64,000 bases of DNA from Ruegeria intermedia (lineage in GTDB: Bacteria > Pseudomonadota > Alphaproteobacteria > Rhodobacterales > Rhodobacteraceae), in NCBI RefSeq assembly GCF_900129345.1, contig NZ_FQVK01000006.1, forward strand, positions 106,538-170,537, in the 5' to 3' direction. The translations under genes and the position numbers were made by a program. The notes under the pieces are model-generated. The model saw only the letters and a program-made list of their open reading frames with translations. It ran no database searches and had not been told where the DNA came from. Shown here piece after piece: positions 16,915 through 26,166 of this stretch. Numbering within the stretch: the stretch's first letter is position 1; each line of letters opens with the position of its first letter.

Positions 16915-18665
16915 GCGGCGGCTTCCTTTTCGTACGGCTCCAGTTCGACGGTGAATTCGGCACCATCCTCGGTGTTGGCGCCGCGAATCTCGCCGCCGAA
17001 GCTTTGCACCAGACCGTACGAGATGGACAGGCCCAACCCCATCCCCTCGGACGAGCCGACCGTCTTGGTCGTATAGAACGGCTCGAACACGCGGTCGGGG
17101 TCGGCGATGCCGGGGCCGGTGTCGCGGATGCCCACCCGGATGCGCTCGGCCCGGTCAAGGGTGATGGTCAGCTGCCGCCGGTCGCGGCCCTCCATGGCGT
17201 CAGCGGCATTGTTGATGAGATTCACGAAAACCTGCACCAGCCGCACCTCGCCGCCCCAGGCCGGAACGGGGGCATTGGGCGGGCGCCACTTGACGGCGAT
17301 ACCGTCGGATTTCAGGCGGCTTTCGGTCATCTCGACGGCGGTGTTCAACACCTGCACCAGATCGACCTTGCCCATCGGCTCGCTTTCATTGCGCGCAAAG
17401 GCCCGTAAGTTCTTGATGATTCGCGCCATTCGCGCGGCCATGTCCGCGATCCGGCCCAGGTTTTCCCGCGCCTTTTCGGAGTTGCCCCGGGCCAGAAAGG
17501 CGGCGCCGTTGTCGGCGAACTGGCGGATCGCCATCAGCGGCTGGTTCAATTCGTGGCTGATGCCGGCCGACATCTTGCCAAGCGCGCTGAGCTTGCCGGC
17601 CTGGACCAGATCGGCCTGCGCGCGTTTCAGCGCGGCTTCGGCCTCCTGCCGTTCGGCCACTTCGCGACGCAGGGCGGCGTTCGCGGCCGTCAGCGCGCGG
17701 GTGCGCTGAGCCACGCGGCTTTCCAGAACCGCGTTGGCCTGCGCCAGGGTGCGCCGACGTTCGGTAGCCAGAAACAGCAAGGCCCCGAAAGCAAGGCAGA
17801 TCGCCGCCACCGCCGCTGCCTGCAAGGCGGCAAGCCGGCGGGCGGGCGCGACATCCATCAGCACCTCGCCCGTCATGCCGATCACCGGAAGATCCCGGGT
17901 CAGGTGCAAGGCCCGCCGGGGCAGATACGGCCCCCACCCGATGGTCCACACTTCATGCGGACCGATCCGGGTGGACCGGAAGTCCCCCGCCGGCTGACCG
18001 GGGGGCCGCAGTCCCACCTCGCCCGGTGGTCGGGACCAGAACAGCAGCTCGGACCGGTTGGTGATGAAAACCTGCCCCGACCGGTCGACGAAGAACACCG
18101 CCTCGGTGCTGCCGCGCCAGGTGCGTTCGACATCTTCGACATCGGCAATCACCATCAACACACCGCTGACCCGTCCGTCGGGCGCAAAGGACGGCGCGGC
18201 GTAGGAATAGATCCGGTTCCCGGTCTCGCCCAATACGCCATGCGCGCTGCCCAGGGCGCCCTGCATCGCGCGCCGAAACGCCGGGTATTCGGCCACGCTG
18301 CCCCCGACTACGTCCTGCGCCGCCGCCAGCACGCGACCCGAGGTATCCGCAAAGATCACATCCACCGCCGAGGACTTGTCGGCAACCTCCAGCAGCAGCG
18401 CCCGCGCGGCGGCCCGGTCGGCCTCGGTTTCCAGGTTGCGCAGCGCCGGATGCTCGGCCATCAGAACCGCCAGTTCCTGATACACCTGCAACTGCGAGCT
18501 CAGACGGTCCGAGGCCAATTCCAGATCTGCCTGCGCCTTTTCGCTCAGCTGAAACAGGGCCTGCCGATAGCCGTAGGACCACACCCCGGCCGCCAACAGC
18601 GCGACCGCCAACAGAAACCCGACCGGAACAAGAAGCCTTTGCATGTTACAGGGTCTTGCATTCAC
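16911..18665 (-). CDS. dctB: DctB-like sensor histidine kinase
   Basis: This 584-residue membrane kinase (578 if the ATG at 18644 is used) has an N-terminal membrane segment (LLVPVGFLLAVALLAAGVW) and a periplasmic sensor of about 250 residues, with a second membrane segment near 285-300. The kinase core has H-box SAGISHELNQPLMAIRQF, N-box VNLINNAADAMEG, and G-boxes DTGPGIADPD and GMGLGLSISYGLVQSFGG. DctB senses dicarboxylates in the periplasm and phosphorylates DctD. It overlaps dctD by 4 bp. Only 26-47 bp separate it from the divergent P450 gene, so the two promoters must overlap or lie inside the genes. Confidence 0.95.
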   Translation of the reverse strand: MNARPCNMQRLLVPVGFLLAVALLAAGVWSYGYRQALFQLSEKAQADLELASDRLSSQLQVYQELAVLMAEHPALRNLETEADRAAARALLLEVADKSSAVDVIFADTSGRVLAAAQDVVGGSVAEYPAFRRAMQGALGSAHGVLGETGNRIYSYAAPSFAPDGRVSGVLMVIADVEDVERTWRGSTEAVFFVDRSGQVFITNRSELLFWSRPPGEVGLRPPGQPAGDFRSTRIGPHEVWTIGWGPYLPRRALHLTRDLPVIGMTGEVLMDVAPARRLAALQAAAVAAICLAFGALLFLATERRRTLAQANAVLESRVAQRTRALTAANAALRREVAERQEAEAALKRAQADLVQAGKLSALGKMSAGISHELNQPLMAIRQFADNGAAFLARGNSEKARENLGRIADMAARMARIIKNLRAFARNESEPMGKVDLVQVLNTAVEMTESRLKSDGIAVKWRPPNAPVPAWGGEVRLVQVFVNLINNAADAMEGRDRRQLTITLDRAERIRVGIRDTGPGIADPDRVFEPFYTTKTVGSSEGMGLGLSISYGLVQSFGGEIRGANTEDGAEFTVELEPYEKEAAA

Positions 18666-18691
18666 GAAGGCTCATGGCAAGTCTGTCTGCC

Positions 18692-19873
18692 ATGATCATC
18701 CTGTCGCAAGCCCCCACCGACCCGACCTTCGTGCAGAACCCCTATGCGTTCTATCACTCCGCGCGACAGCACGGCGATCTGGTGTACTGGCCCGAATATG
18801 ACATGCCCGCCGCGGTGTCGCTGGCCGCCGTGCAGGCCTTGCTGCGCGATCGGCGGTTCGGGCGCGAGGTGCCGCCCGAGCAGGCGACCGCCGGCCCAGA
18901 TCACCTGGCGCCCTGGCTCTCGGTCGAGGCGCATTCGCTGCTCGAGGCCGAGCCGCCCCGCCACACCCGCCTGCGGTCATTGGTGCTGCGCGCCTTCACG
19001 TCGCGGGCGATCACCGCGCTGGCACCTGATATCGAACGGCTGTGCCATGACCTGATCGACGCCTTCCCGGACGCGCCCTTCGACCTGCTGGATGCCTATT
19101 GCACCCAGGTTCCGGTGATCACGATCTGCCGCCTGCTGGGCGTGCCCGAATCCATGGCGCCGCAACTGCTGGACTGGTCGCACGCGATGGTGGCCATGTA
19201 TCAGGCCAGCCGCACGCGCCAGACCGAGGACGATGCCGCCCGCGCATCCGCCGCATTCACCGCGTTTCTGAACGACTACGTGGATCGGCGCCGCCTGGAC
19301 CCGCGGGACGACCTGATCACCCGGCTGATCGCGGCCGAGGAGGATGGCGAGAAACTCTCGCGCGATGAACTGATCGCCACCTGCATCCTGCTGCTGAATG
19401 CCGGTCACGAGGCGACGGTGCATTCGCTGGGCAATGGCGTGAAAACCCTGCTAGAGACGGGAACCGGGGCCGAGGCGCTGACACCCGACCGCATCGACGC
19501 GACGGTCGAAGAGATCCTGCGCTATGACCCGCCTCTGCACATGTTCACCCGGTACGCCTACGAGGAGGTCGAACTGTTCGGTCACCGCTTTGCCCGCGGC
19601 GACCAGGTGGCGCTGCTGCTGGGGGCGGCCAATCGCGACCCGTCGGTCTGGTCCGATCCCGACCGGTTCGACCCGACGCGTCAGGTCCAGACCAACACCA
19701 GCTTTGGCGGCGGCCTGCATTTCTGCGTCGGCGCGCCGTTGGCGCGGCTGGAAATGCGCATCGCCCTGCCCATCCTGTTCGACCGCTGCCCCGGCCTGCA
19801 CCTGACCGATCAGCCAATCTATTCCAACAGCTACCACTTCCACGGGTTGCAACGGCTGATGGTGCGGGTCTGA
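18692..19873 (+). CDS. Cytochrome P450
   Basis: About 393 residues from MIILSQAPTDPTFV at 18692. The upstream ATG at 18656 would overlap dctB. The I-helix oxygen-activation motif is LLNAGHEATVHSLGNG, the K-helix ExxR is in VEEILRYDPPLHMFTR, and the heme loop FGGGLHFCVGAPLARLE places the axial cysteine at about residue 345. There is no N-terminal membrane anchor, so it is a soluble class I P450 needing a ferredoxin and reductase. The oxygenated substrate is unknown and no dedicated ferredoxin gene is adjacent. It is convergent with the Lrp-type regulator with no gap. Confidence 0.93.
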   Translation: MIILSQAPTDPTFVQNPYAFYHSARQHGDLVYWPEYDMPAAVSLAAVQALLRDRRFGREVPPEQATAGPDHLAPWLSVEAHSLLEAEPPRHTRLRSLVLRAFTSRAITALAPDIERLCHDLIDAFPDAPFDLLDAYCTQVPVITICRLLGVPESMAPQLLDWSHAMVAMYQASRTRQTEDDAARASAAFTAFLNDYVDRRRLDPRDDLITRLIAAEEDGEKLSRDELIATCILLLNAGHEATVHSLGNGVKTLLETGTGAEALTPDRIDATVEEILRYDPPLHMFTRYAYEEVELFGHRFARGDQVALLLGAANRDPSVWSDPDRFDPTRQVQTNTSFGGGLHFCVGAPLARLEMRIALPILFDRCPGLHLTDQPIYSNSYHFHGLQRLMVRV

Positions 19874-20353
19874 TCAGGCCTCGGCCAGCGCGTTCAGCGG
19901 CAGCATCGTGGTCGACTTGATCTCTTCCATCGACAGCAGGGCGGTCACGTTGTAGACCCGCACCTCGGAAATCAGCGCCTGATAGAACGCATCATACGCG
20001 CGTGCGTTCCTGACCCGCACCTTCAGGATGTAATCGATATCGCCCGCCAGCCGGTGCGCCTCCTGCACTTCGGGACGGTCCCGCAGGGCCTTGAGGAACT
20101 TGCGCTGCCAGTCGGCCTCGTGTTCCGAGGTGCGGATCAGCACGAAGAACGTGGCCTCGAACCCCAGCGCCTCGGCATCCAGCAGAACGGTCTGCTGCCC
20201 GATGATCCCGGCGCCCTTCATCTTGCGGATGCGATTCCAGACCGGCGTCTTCGAGCTGCCGACGCGAGCCGCGATTTCGTCCAGCGACTGGCTGGCATCG
20301 CGCTGCAGCTCGGCCAGAATTTTCCGATCCATGTCGTCGATGCGCACCGACAT
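19874..20353 (-). CDS. Lrp/AsnC-family transcriptional regulator
   Basis: This 159-residue protein starts MSVRIDDMDRKILAELQRDA. It has the AsnC winged helix-turn-helix (LDEIAARVGSSKTPVWNRI, about 22-40) and a C-terminal RAM/AsnC ligand-binding domain (GDIDYILKVRVRNARAYDAF). It is divergent from the siroheme/sulfite-reductase operon with 144 bp between the start codons, so it probably controls that operon, with an amino acid such as cysteine or methionine as likely effector. The effector is inference. An upstream in-frame ATG (20410) is disfavoured because the extension is not family-like. Confidence 0.93.
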   Translation of the reverse strand: MSVRIDDMDRKILAELQRDASQSLDEIAARVGSSKTPVWNRIRKMKGAGIIGQQTVLLDAEALGFEATFFVLIRTSEHEADWQRKFLKALRDRPEVQEAHRLAGDIDYILKVRVRNARAYDAFYQALISEVRVYNVTALLSMEEIKSTTMLPLNALAEA

Positions 20354-20447
20354 TCCAATTTTCCTTTCGTTTCCAAACCCACGTCCCGAATGGCGAGCCT
20401 TTGGGAACATTTGTCCTTATTTGTCGCGCAATCTGGCACTCATCAGG

Positions 20448-20464
20448 GAATATTTCCTATATTC
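20448..20464. promoter_or_regulatory. Palindromic operator candidate between the Lrp-type regulator and the sulfur operon
   Basis: GAATAT-N5-ATATTC is a perfect 6-bp inverted repeat spanning 17 bp, the size of Lrp/AsnC-family sites. It is 33 bp upstream of the siroheme methyltransferase start, where a bound regulator would overlap the promoter. TATATT (20458-20463) inside it could also serve as a -10. Confidence 0.35.
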
Positions 20465-20497
20465 AGGGTCAAGTCAAACAACCGGCGGACCGCCCAG

Positions 20498-21274
20498 ATG
20501 CAACAGACGCACACAGCCCCCAAGACCGGCCATGTCGATTTCGTCGGCGCCGGTCCCGGTGATCCGGACCTGCTGACGGTCAAGGCCGTGGCCGCGTTCG
20601 ACCGGGCCGACGTGGTGCTGCACGACCGGTTGATCAGCGACGCCATTCTGCAGATCGCCGGTCGCTCGGCCCGGCTGATCGACGTGGGCAAGGCCGGATT
20701 CGGCCCCTCGTGGCGGCAAGAGGACATTGACGCACTGCTGGTACGGCTGGCCGTGGAAGGGCAGCGCGTGGTGCGCCTGAAATCCGGGGACGCCACCGTC
20801 TTTGGGCGGCTGGACGAGGAAATCGAAGCGCTGGACGCGGCGGGCATTTCCTGGGCCATCATTCCCGGAATCACCGCCGCCTCGGCCGCGGCCGCCAGCA
20901 TCGGGCAGAGCCTGACGCGCCGGGGCCGCAATTCGTCGGTCCGGTTCCTGACCGGGCACGACATGCAGGGTTTTGCCGACCACGACTGGACCGCGCTGGC
21001 GCGTCCGGGTTCGGTGGCCGCGATCTACATGGGCAAGAAATCCGCCCGTTTCATCCAGGGTCGCCTGCTCATGCACGGCGCCGACCGGGCCACGCCGGTC
21101 ACCCTGATCGAAAACGCCTCGCGCCCCGACCAGCGGATTTTGGAAACCACGCTGGACCGGTTGGCGTCCGACCTGTCGCAGGCCGACATGACCGGCCCTG
21201 CGCTGATGTTCTACGGCCTTGCCCCGCGCGCCGCGGTCCGGGCCGCAACCGAATTGAAGAAGGAGCACGCCTGA
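20498..21274 (+). CDS. cobA: Uroporphyrinogen-III C-methyltransferase (SUMT) for siroheme
   Basis: About 258 residues starting MQQTHTAPKTGHVDFVGAG. SUMT motifs are VGAGPGDPDLLTVKAV (SAM site), VLHDRLIS, VVRLKSGDATVFGR and VIPGITAASAAAASIG. It makes precorrin-2 from uroporphyrinogen III, the first step to siroheme. It heads an operon with sulfite reductase, a siroheme enzyme, so siroheme synthesis is the likely purpose. The dehydrogenase/chelatase half of fused CysG is absent, so those steps must be encoded elsewhere. Its stop overlaps the next start by one base. Confidence 0.93.
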   Translation: MQQTHTAPKTGHVDFVGAGPGDPDLLTVKAVAAFDRADVVLHDRLISDAILQIAGRSARLIDVGKAGFGPSWRQEDIDALLVRLAVEGQRVVRLKSGDATVFGRLDEEIEALDAAGISWAIIPGITAASAAAASIGQSLTRRGRNSSVRFLTGHDMQGFADHDWTALARPGSVAAIYMGKKSARFIQGRLLMHGADRATPVTLIENASRPDQRILETTLDRLASDLSQADMTGPALMFYGLAPRAAVRAATELKKEHA

Positions 21275-21588
21275 TGGCCCGCGCTTTTGCCCCCAAAGTC
21301 GTCACCGCCAACGATCTGCTGGAGGGTGACGTGATCTATCTGACCGCCGATGACCGCTGGTCGCGCGATCTGCGCGAGGCCGAGTTGATCACCGACGAAG
21401 CCCACGCGCAGCTGCGTCTGCTGGACGCGCAGCGTCAGGTGGACAAGATCGTCGGCGCCTATCTGGCCGATGCCGTCGCCGGGGAAAACGGCCCCGAACC
21501 CACTCATTTCCGGGAAGATTTCCGCCGCACCGGCCCGTCCAACTATGCCCACGGCAAACAGGAAACTTCCCCGCAGCCCCGGGCCTGA
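21274..21588 (+). CDS. DUF2849 protein of the sulfite reductase operon
   Basis: This 104-residue protein begins MARAFAPKVVTANDLLEGDV with the features YLTADDRWSRDLREAELI and ALL-helical LLDAQRQVDKIVGAYLADAV. DUF2849 proteins sit between the siroheme methyltransferase and sulfite/nitrite reductase genes in many alphaproteobacteria. Their biochemical role is unknown; a part in reductase assembly or electron transfer is inferred only from context. The start overlaps the previous stop (TGATG). Confidence 0.8.
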   Translation: MARAFAPKVVTANDLLEGDVIYLTADDRWSRDLREAELITDEAHAQLRLLDAQRQVDKIVGAYLADAVAGENGPEPTHFREDFRRTGPSNYAHGKQETSPQPRA

Positions 21589-21654
21589 CCTCAGGCCCCT
21601 CTCTCCCCGTAAAAAGGCCCCGGGCTCCGGGGCTGCAAAAAGGACAGCCAGACC

Positions 21655-23308
<1,654 letters not shown>

Positions 23309-23319
<11 letters not shown>

Positions 23320-24070
23320 CGAAATCCAGACCGAGCTGGGCAAGGAGCGCCAGACGCTGACCGAGAAGGTCGAGGCGCTCAACGCCCGCTACCGGCATCA
23401 CAGCGCCCATGACGTGATGCATGGGGCGCTGGAGAATGCCGGCAAGATCGCCCTGGTTTCCAGCTTTGGCGCTGAATCGGTGGTGTTGCTGCACATGGCG
23501 GCGGTGATCGACAAGAACACCCCGGTGCTGTTCGTGGACACCCAGATGCTGTTCACCGAGACGTTGATCTATCAGCAGGAGGTCAGCGAGCGGCTGGGCC
23601 TGAAGAACGTGCGGGTAATCCGCGCCGACGAAGAGGATATCGAGCGGGACGACCCCTATGGCGCGCTGCGCCTGCGCGACCCCGATGCCTGCTGCACGCT
23701 GCGCAAGACGATCCCCTTGCAGCGGGCGCTGGCGGGCTTTGACGGCTGGATCACCGGGCGCAAACGGTTCCAGTCGGGCACCCGCGCCGCGCTCGAGTTC
23801 TTCGAGGTCGAGGACGGCACCGGCCGGATCAAGGTCAACCCTCTGGCCCATTGGGCGCCCGGGGACGTGCGGGCCTATATGGAAGAAAACCGGCTGCCGC
23901 GGCACCCGTTGGTGGCCAAAGGCTACCCTTCGATCGGCTGTGCGCCCTGCACCTCGCCGGTGAAAGAAGGCGAAGACCCCCGCGCCGGGCGCTGGCGCGA
24001 TCTGAACAAGGAAGAATGCGGCATCCATTTCGTGAACGGCAAGATGGTGCGCAGCGGAGAGAAAACATGA
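23309..24070 (+). CDS. cysH: Assimilatory adenylyl-sulfate (APS) reductase
   Basis: About 253 residues beginning MPLDEIQTELGKERQTL, overlapping the cysI end. The PP-loop region is LVSSFGAESVVLLHMAA. Cysteine pairs DACCTLRK and GCAPCTSP bind a [4Fe-4S] cluster, which marks the APS-type rather than the PAPS-type enzyme, and the C-terminal catalytic Cys is in EECGIHFV. It reduces APS to sulfite with thioredoxin, feeding the adjacent sulfite reductase. No APS kinase is needed for this route and none is seen. Its stop overlaps the next start as ATGA. Confidence 0.95.
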
Positions 24071-24474
24071 CTGTAATCGTGACCGACGGGGGCTTTGCCC
24101 CCGATGACTGGACCGACGGCTTCGTCTCGCTGGACGATGCTGCAAACGACGTGATCGCGTTGGACGTGACGTCGGACACCGACCCCGACGAGTTGTTCGA
24201 CAGGCTGGGCAATGCACGGATGGTGCGGGTGGATTTCCCCTCTTTCGCCGACGGGCGCGGTTTCACCATCGCGCGCATCCTGCGCCTGAAGGGCTATACC
24301 GGCCGCCTGCGCGCCAAGGGGCACGTTCTGGCCGATCAATACGCAATGGCCCGACGCAGCGGTTTCGACGAGGTCGAGATCGACGCCGAGCTTGCCGCCC
24401 GCCAGCCCGAGGACCAGTGGTTGGCCCGCGCCAACTGGCAGGACCACGACTATCAGGCTCGCATGCGCGGGTGA
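24067..24474 (+). CDS. DUF934 protein of the sulfite reduction operon
   Basis: This 135-residue protein starts MTVIVTDGGFAPDDWTDGF. It carries the DUF934 core VRVDFPSFADGRGFTIARIL and LRAKGHVLADQYAMARRSGF. This family is annotated as probably involved in sulfite reduction because it nearly always accompanies cysI. The mechanism is unknown. It overlaps cysH by 4 bp and is the last gene before a terminator. Confidence 0.88.
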   Translation: MTVIVTDGGFAPDDWTDGFVSLDDAANDVIALDVTSDTDPDELFDRLGNARMVRVDFPSFADGRGFTIARILRLKGYTGRLRAKGHVLADQYAMARRSGFDEVEIDAELAARQPEDQWLARANWQDHDYQARMRG

Positions 24475-24484
24475 CGCAACGAAC

Positions 24485-24504
24485 GGGGCAATCTGCCCCC
24501 TTTT
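24485..24504 (+). terminator. Rho-independent terminator of the sulfur operon
   Basis: GGGGCA/TGCCCC (24485-24490 with 24494-24499) with a three-base loop is followed by C and TTTT, 10 bp after the DUF934 stop. Confidence 0.8.
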
Positions 24505-24505
24505 C

Positions 24506-24519
24506 CTGACATGGATCAA
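24506..24519. promoter_or_regulatory. FNR/FnrL-like box upstream of fpr
   Basis: CTGAC-ATGG-ATCAA matches the TTGAY-N4-RTCAA consensus at nine of ten positions. It is 44 bp upstream of the fpr start, so oxygen- or redox-responsive control is possible. One-mismatch sites do arise by chance. Confidence 0.4.
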
Positions 24520-24563
24520 AGATTAAACGGAGATGCCGGTTTAGCAGACCGGCAGGTGAAACG

Positions 24564-25397
24564 ATGACCGAGATGAAGCCCGTGACCGAAGCAACCGCCG
24601 TGAAGGCCCCCGTCCTGCCGGACGCCCAGACCGTTCTGGAAGTGAAACACTGGTCCGACCGCCTGTTTTCCTTCAAGGTGACGCGTCCGCAATCGCTGCG
24701 GTTCCGTTCGGGCGAATTCGTGATGATCGGCCTGCTGGGCGACAACGGAAAGCCGATCCTGCGCGCCTATTCCATCGCCTCGCCGTCCTGGGACGACGTG
24801 CTCGAGTTCTACTCGATCAAGGTGCAGGACGGCCCGCTGACCTCGAAGCTGCAGCACATCAAGCCGGGCGACCAGATCATCCTGCGGCCCAAGCCGGTGG
24901 GCACGCTGGTGCATGACGCGCTGCTGCCGGGCAAACGGATCTGGTTCTTTGCCACCGGCACCGGCTTTGCGCCCTTCGCCTCGCTGCTGCGCGAGCCGCA
25001 GACCTATGAGGACTATGACGAGGTCATCATCACCCACACCTGCCGCGAAGTGGCCGAGCTGGAATATGGCCGCCAGTTGATCGAAAACATCCGAAAGGAC
25101 GAGATGCTGGAGGAACTGATCGGCGAAGGTTTCGCCGACAAGATTCGCTATTACCCGACAACCACCCGCGAACAGAGCCCCAAGATGGGCCGGATCACCG
25201 ACCTGCTGAAGGACGGCACCGTCTTCAAGGATCTGGGTATCGAGGGCGGCATCAAGCCCGAGACCGACCGCGCCATGGTCTGCGGCAGCCTGGCCTTCAA
25301 CCACGACATCAAGGCCATTCTCGAAGAGTTCGGCCTGCGCGAAGGCGCGAACTCGGACCCCAAGGAATTCGTGATCGAAAAGGCCTTTGTCGGCTGA
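24564..25397 (+). CDS. fpr: Ferredoxin-NADP(+) reductase
   Basis: This 277-residue flavoprotein has the FAD-binding motif LRAYSIASPSW, the NADP loop FFATGTGFAPFASLLREP, and the C-terminal FVIEKAFVG typical of bacterial subclass I Fpr. The N-terminal 20 residues before VLEVKHWSDRLFSF are variable. It moves electrons between NADPH and ferredoxin or flavodoxin; adjacency to sulfite reductase suggests it can supply reduced ferredoxin. A 7-bp hairpin (TGCCGGT/ACCGGCA, 24534-24554) precedes its ribosome-binding region, and an FNR-like box lies further upstream. Confidence 0.95.
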   Translation: MTEMKPVTEATAVKAPVLPDAQTVLEVKHWSDRLFSFKVTRPQSLRFRSGEFVMIGLLGDNGKPILRAYSIASPSWDDVLEFYSIKVQDGPLTSKLQHIKPGDQIILRPKPVGTLVHDALLPGKRIWFFATGTGFAPFASLLREPQTYEDYDEVIITHTCREVAELEYGRQLIENIRKDEMLEELIGEGFADKIRYYPTTTREQSPKMGRITDLLKDGTVFKDLGIEGGIKPETDRAMVCGSLAFNHDIKAILEEFGLREGANSDPKEFVIEKAFVG

Positions 25398-25554
25398 GAT
25401 CGGACCTGGCCGGCGCCACATGCGCCGGCCGCCGTCTTTCGTGCGGCAGGGGCAACGATTTTCGTGTCCGGCCCGCGTTATCCTGCTTGAAAGACGCCGG
25501 GTCTCAGTTTAAATTCCGGGTTCGAAATTCTGCAATTATCAAAGGAATGAACCC

Positions 25555-26103
25555 ATAGCTCGCAGACCTCACAACGCGCCGCCGCAACGCGACACCGGCC
25601 CGCGCGTCAATGACAAGATCCGTGCCCCCGAAATCCGCCTGATCGGCGCCGATGGTGAAAATGTCGGGGTGGTTCATCCCGCCAAAGCCATGCAACTCGC
25701 CGCCGACGCCGGCCTGGACCTGGTCGAGATTTCGCCCAACGCGAATCCGCCGGTCTGCAAGATCATGGACTTTGGCAAGTACAAGTACGAACAGCAGAAG
25801 CGCGAAAGCGAAGCCCGCAAGAAACAGAAAGTCATCGAGGTGAAGGAGGTCAAGTTCCGGCCCAACACCGACACCCATGACTACGAAGTGAAGATGCGGA
25901 ACGTGGTCAAGTTTCTGGAAAAGGGCGACAAGGTCAAGGTGACCCTGCGCTTCCGCGGCCGCGAGATGGCGCACCAGAATCTGGGGCGCGAACTGTTGGA
26001 GCGCGTGGCCGAGGACGTGAAGGAAATCGGCAAGATCGAGAACATGCCGAAGATGGAAGGCCGCCAGATGATCATGATGATCGGGCCGCTGCCGCAGAAG
26101 TAA
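25555..26103 (+). CDS. infC: Translation initiation factor IF-3 with AUA start codon
   Basis: The protein is 182 residues when read from ATA at 25555. The N-terminal family sequence [20 protein letters not shown] lies entirely upstream of the first in-frame ATG (25669), which would delete the N-terminal domain start. No ATG, GTG or TTG sits at the correct position, but AAAGGAA (25541-25547) is spaced seven bases from the ATA. Other IF-3 signatures are [19 protein letters not shown] and [19 protein letters not shown]-3 inspects the start codon and prevents subunit joining, and rare start codons allow it to regulate itself, as with AUU in E. coli infC. A terminator follows. Confidence 0.93.
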   Translation: MARRPHNAPPQRDTGPRVNDKIRAPEIRLIGADGENVGVVHPAKAMQLAADAGLDLVEISPNANPPVCKIMDFGKYKYEQQKRESEARKKQKVIEVKEVKFRPNTDTHDYEVKMRNVVKFLEKGDKVKVTLRFRGREMAHQNLGRELLERVAEDVKEIGKIENMPKMEGRQMIMMIGPLPQK

Positions 26104-26125
26104 CACGGCACCCGTACAGGGCATC

Positions 26126-26156
26126 AAGGCTCCCTCGACCCGAGGGAGCCTTTTTC
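26126..26156 (+). terminator. Rho-independent terminator of infC
   Basis: The 10-bp perfect stem GGCTCCCTCG/CGAGGGAGCC (26128-26137 with 26141-26150) with loop ACC is followed by TTTTT. It also lies at the end of the convergent aminotransferase gene. Confidence 0.95.
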
Positions 26157-26166
26157 GTTGACCGGT

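Noticed and set aside
25669..26103. infC start at the first ATG (25669)
   Set aside because: It would remove the conserved IF-3 N-terminus that reads in frame from ATA 25555 with a well-placed ribosome site.
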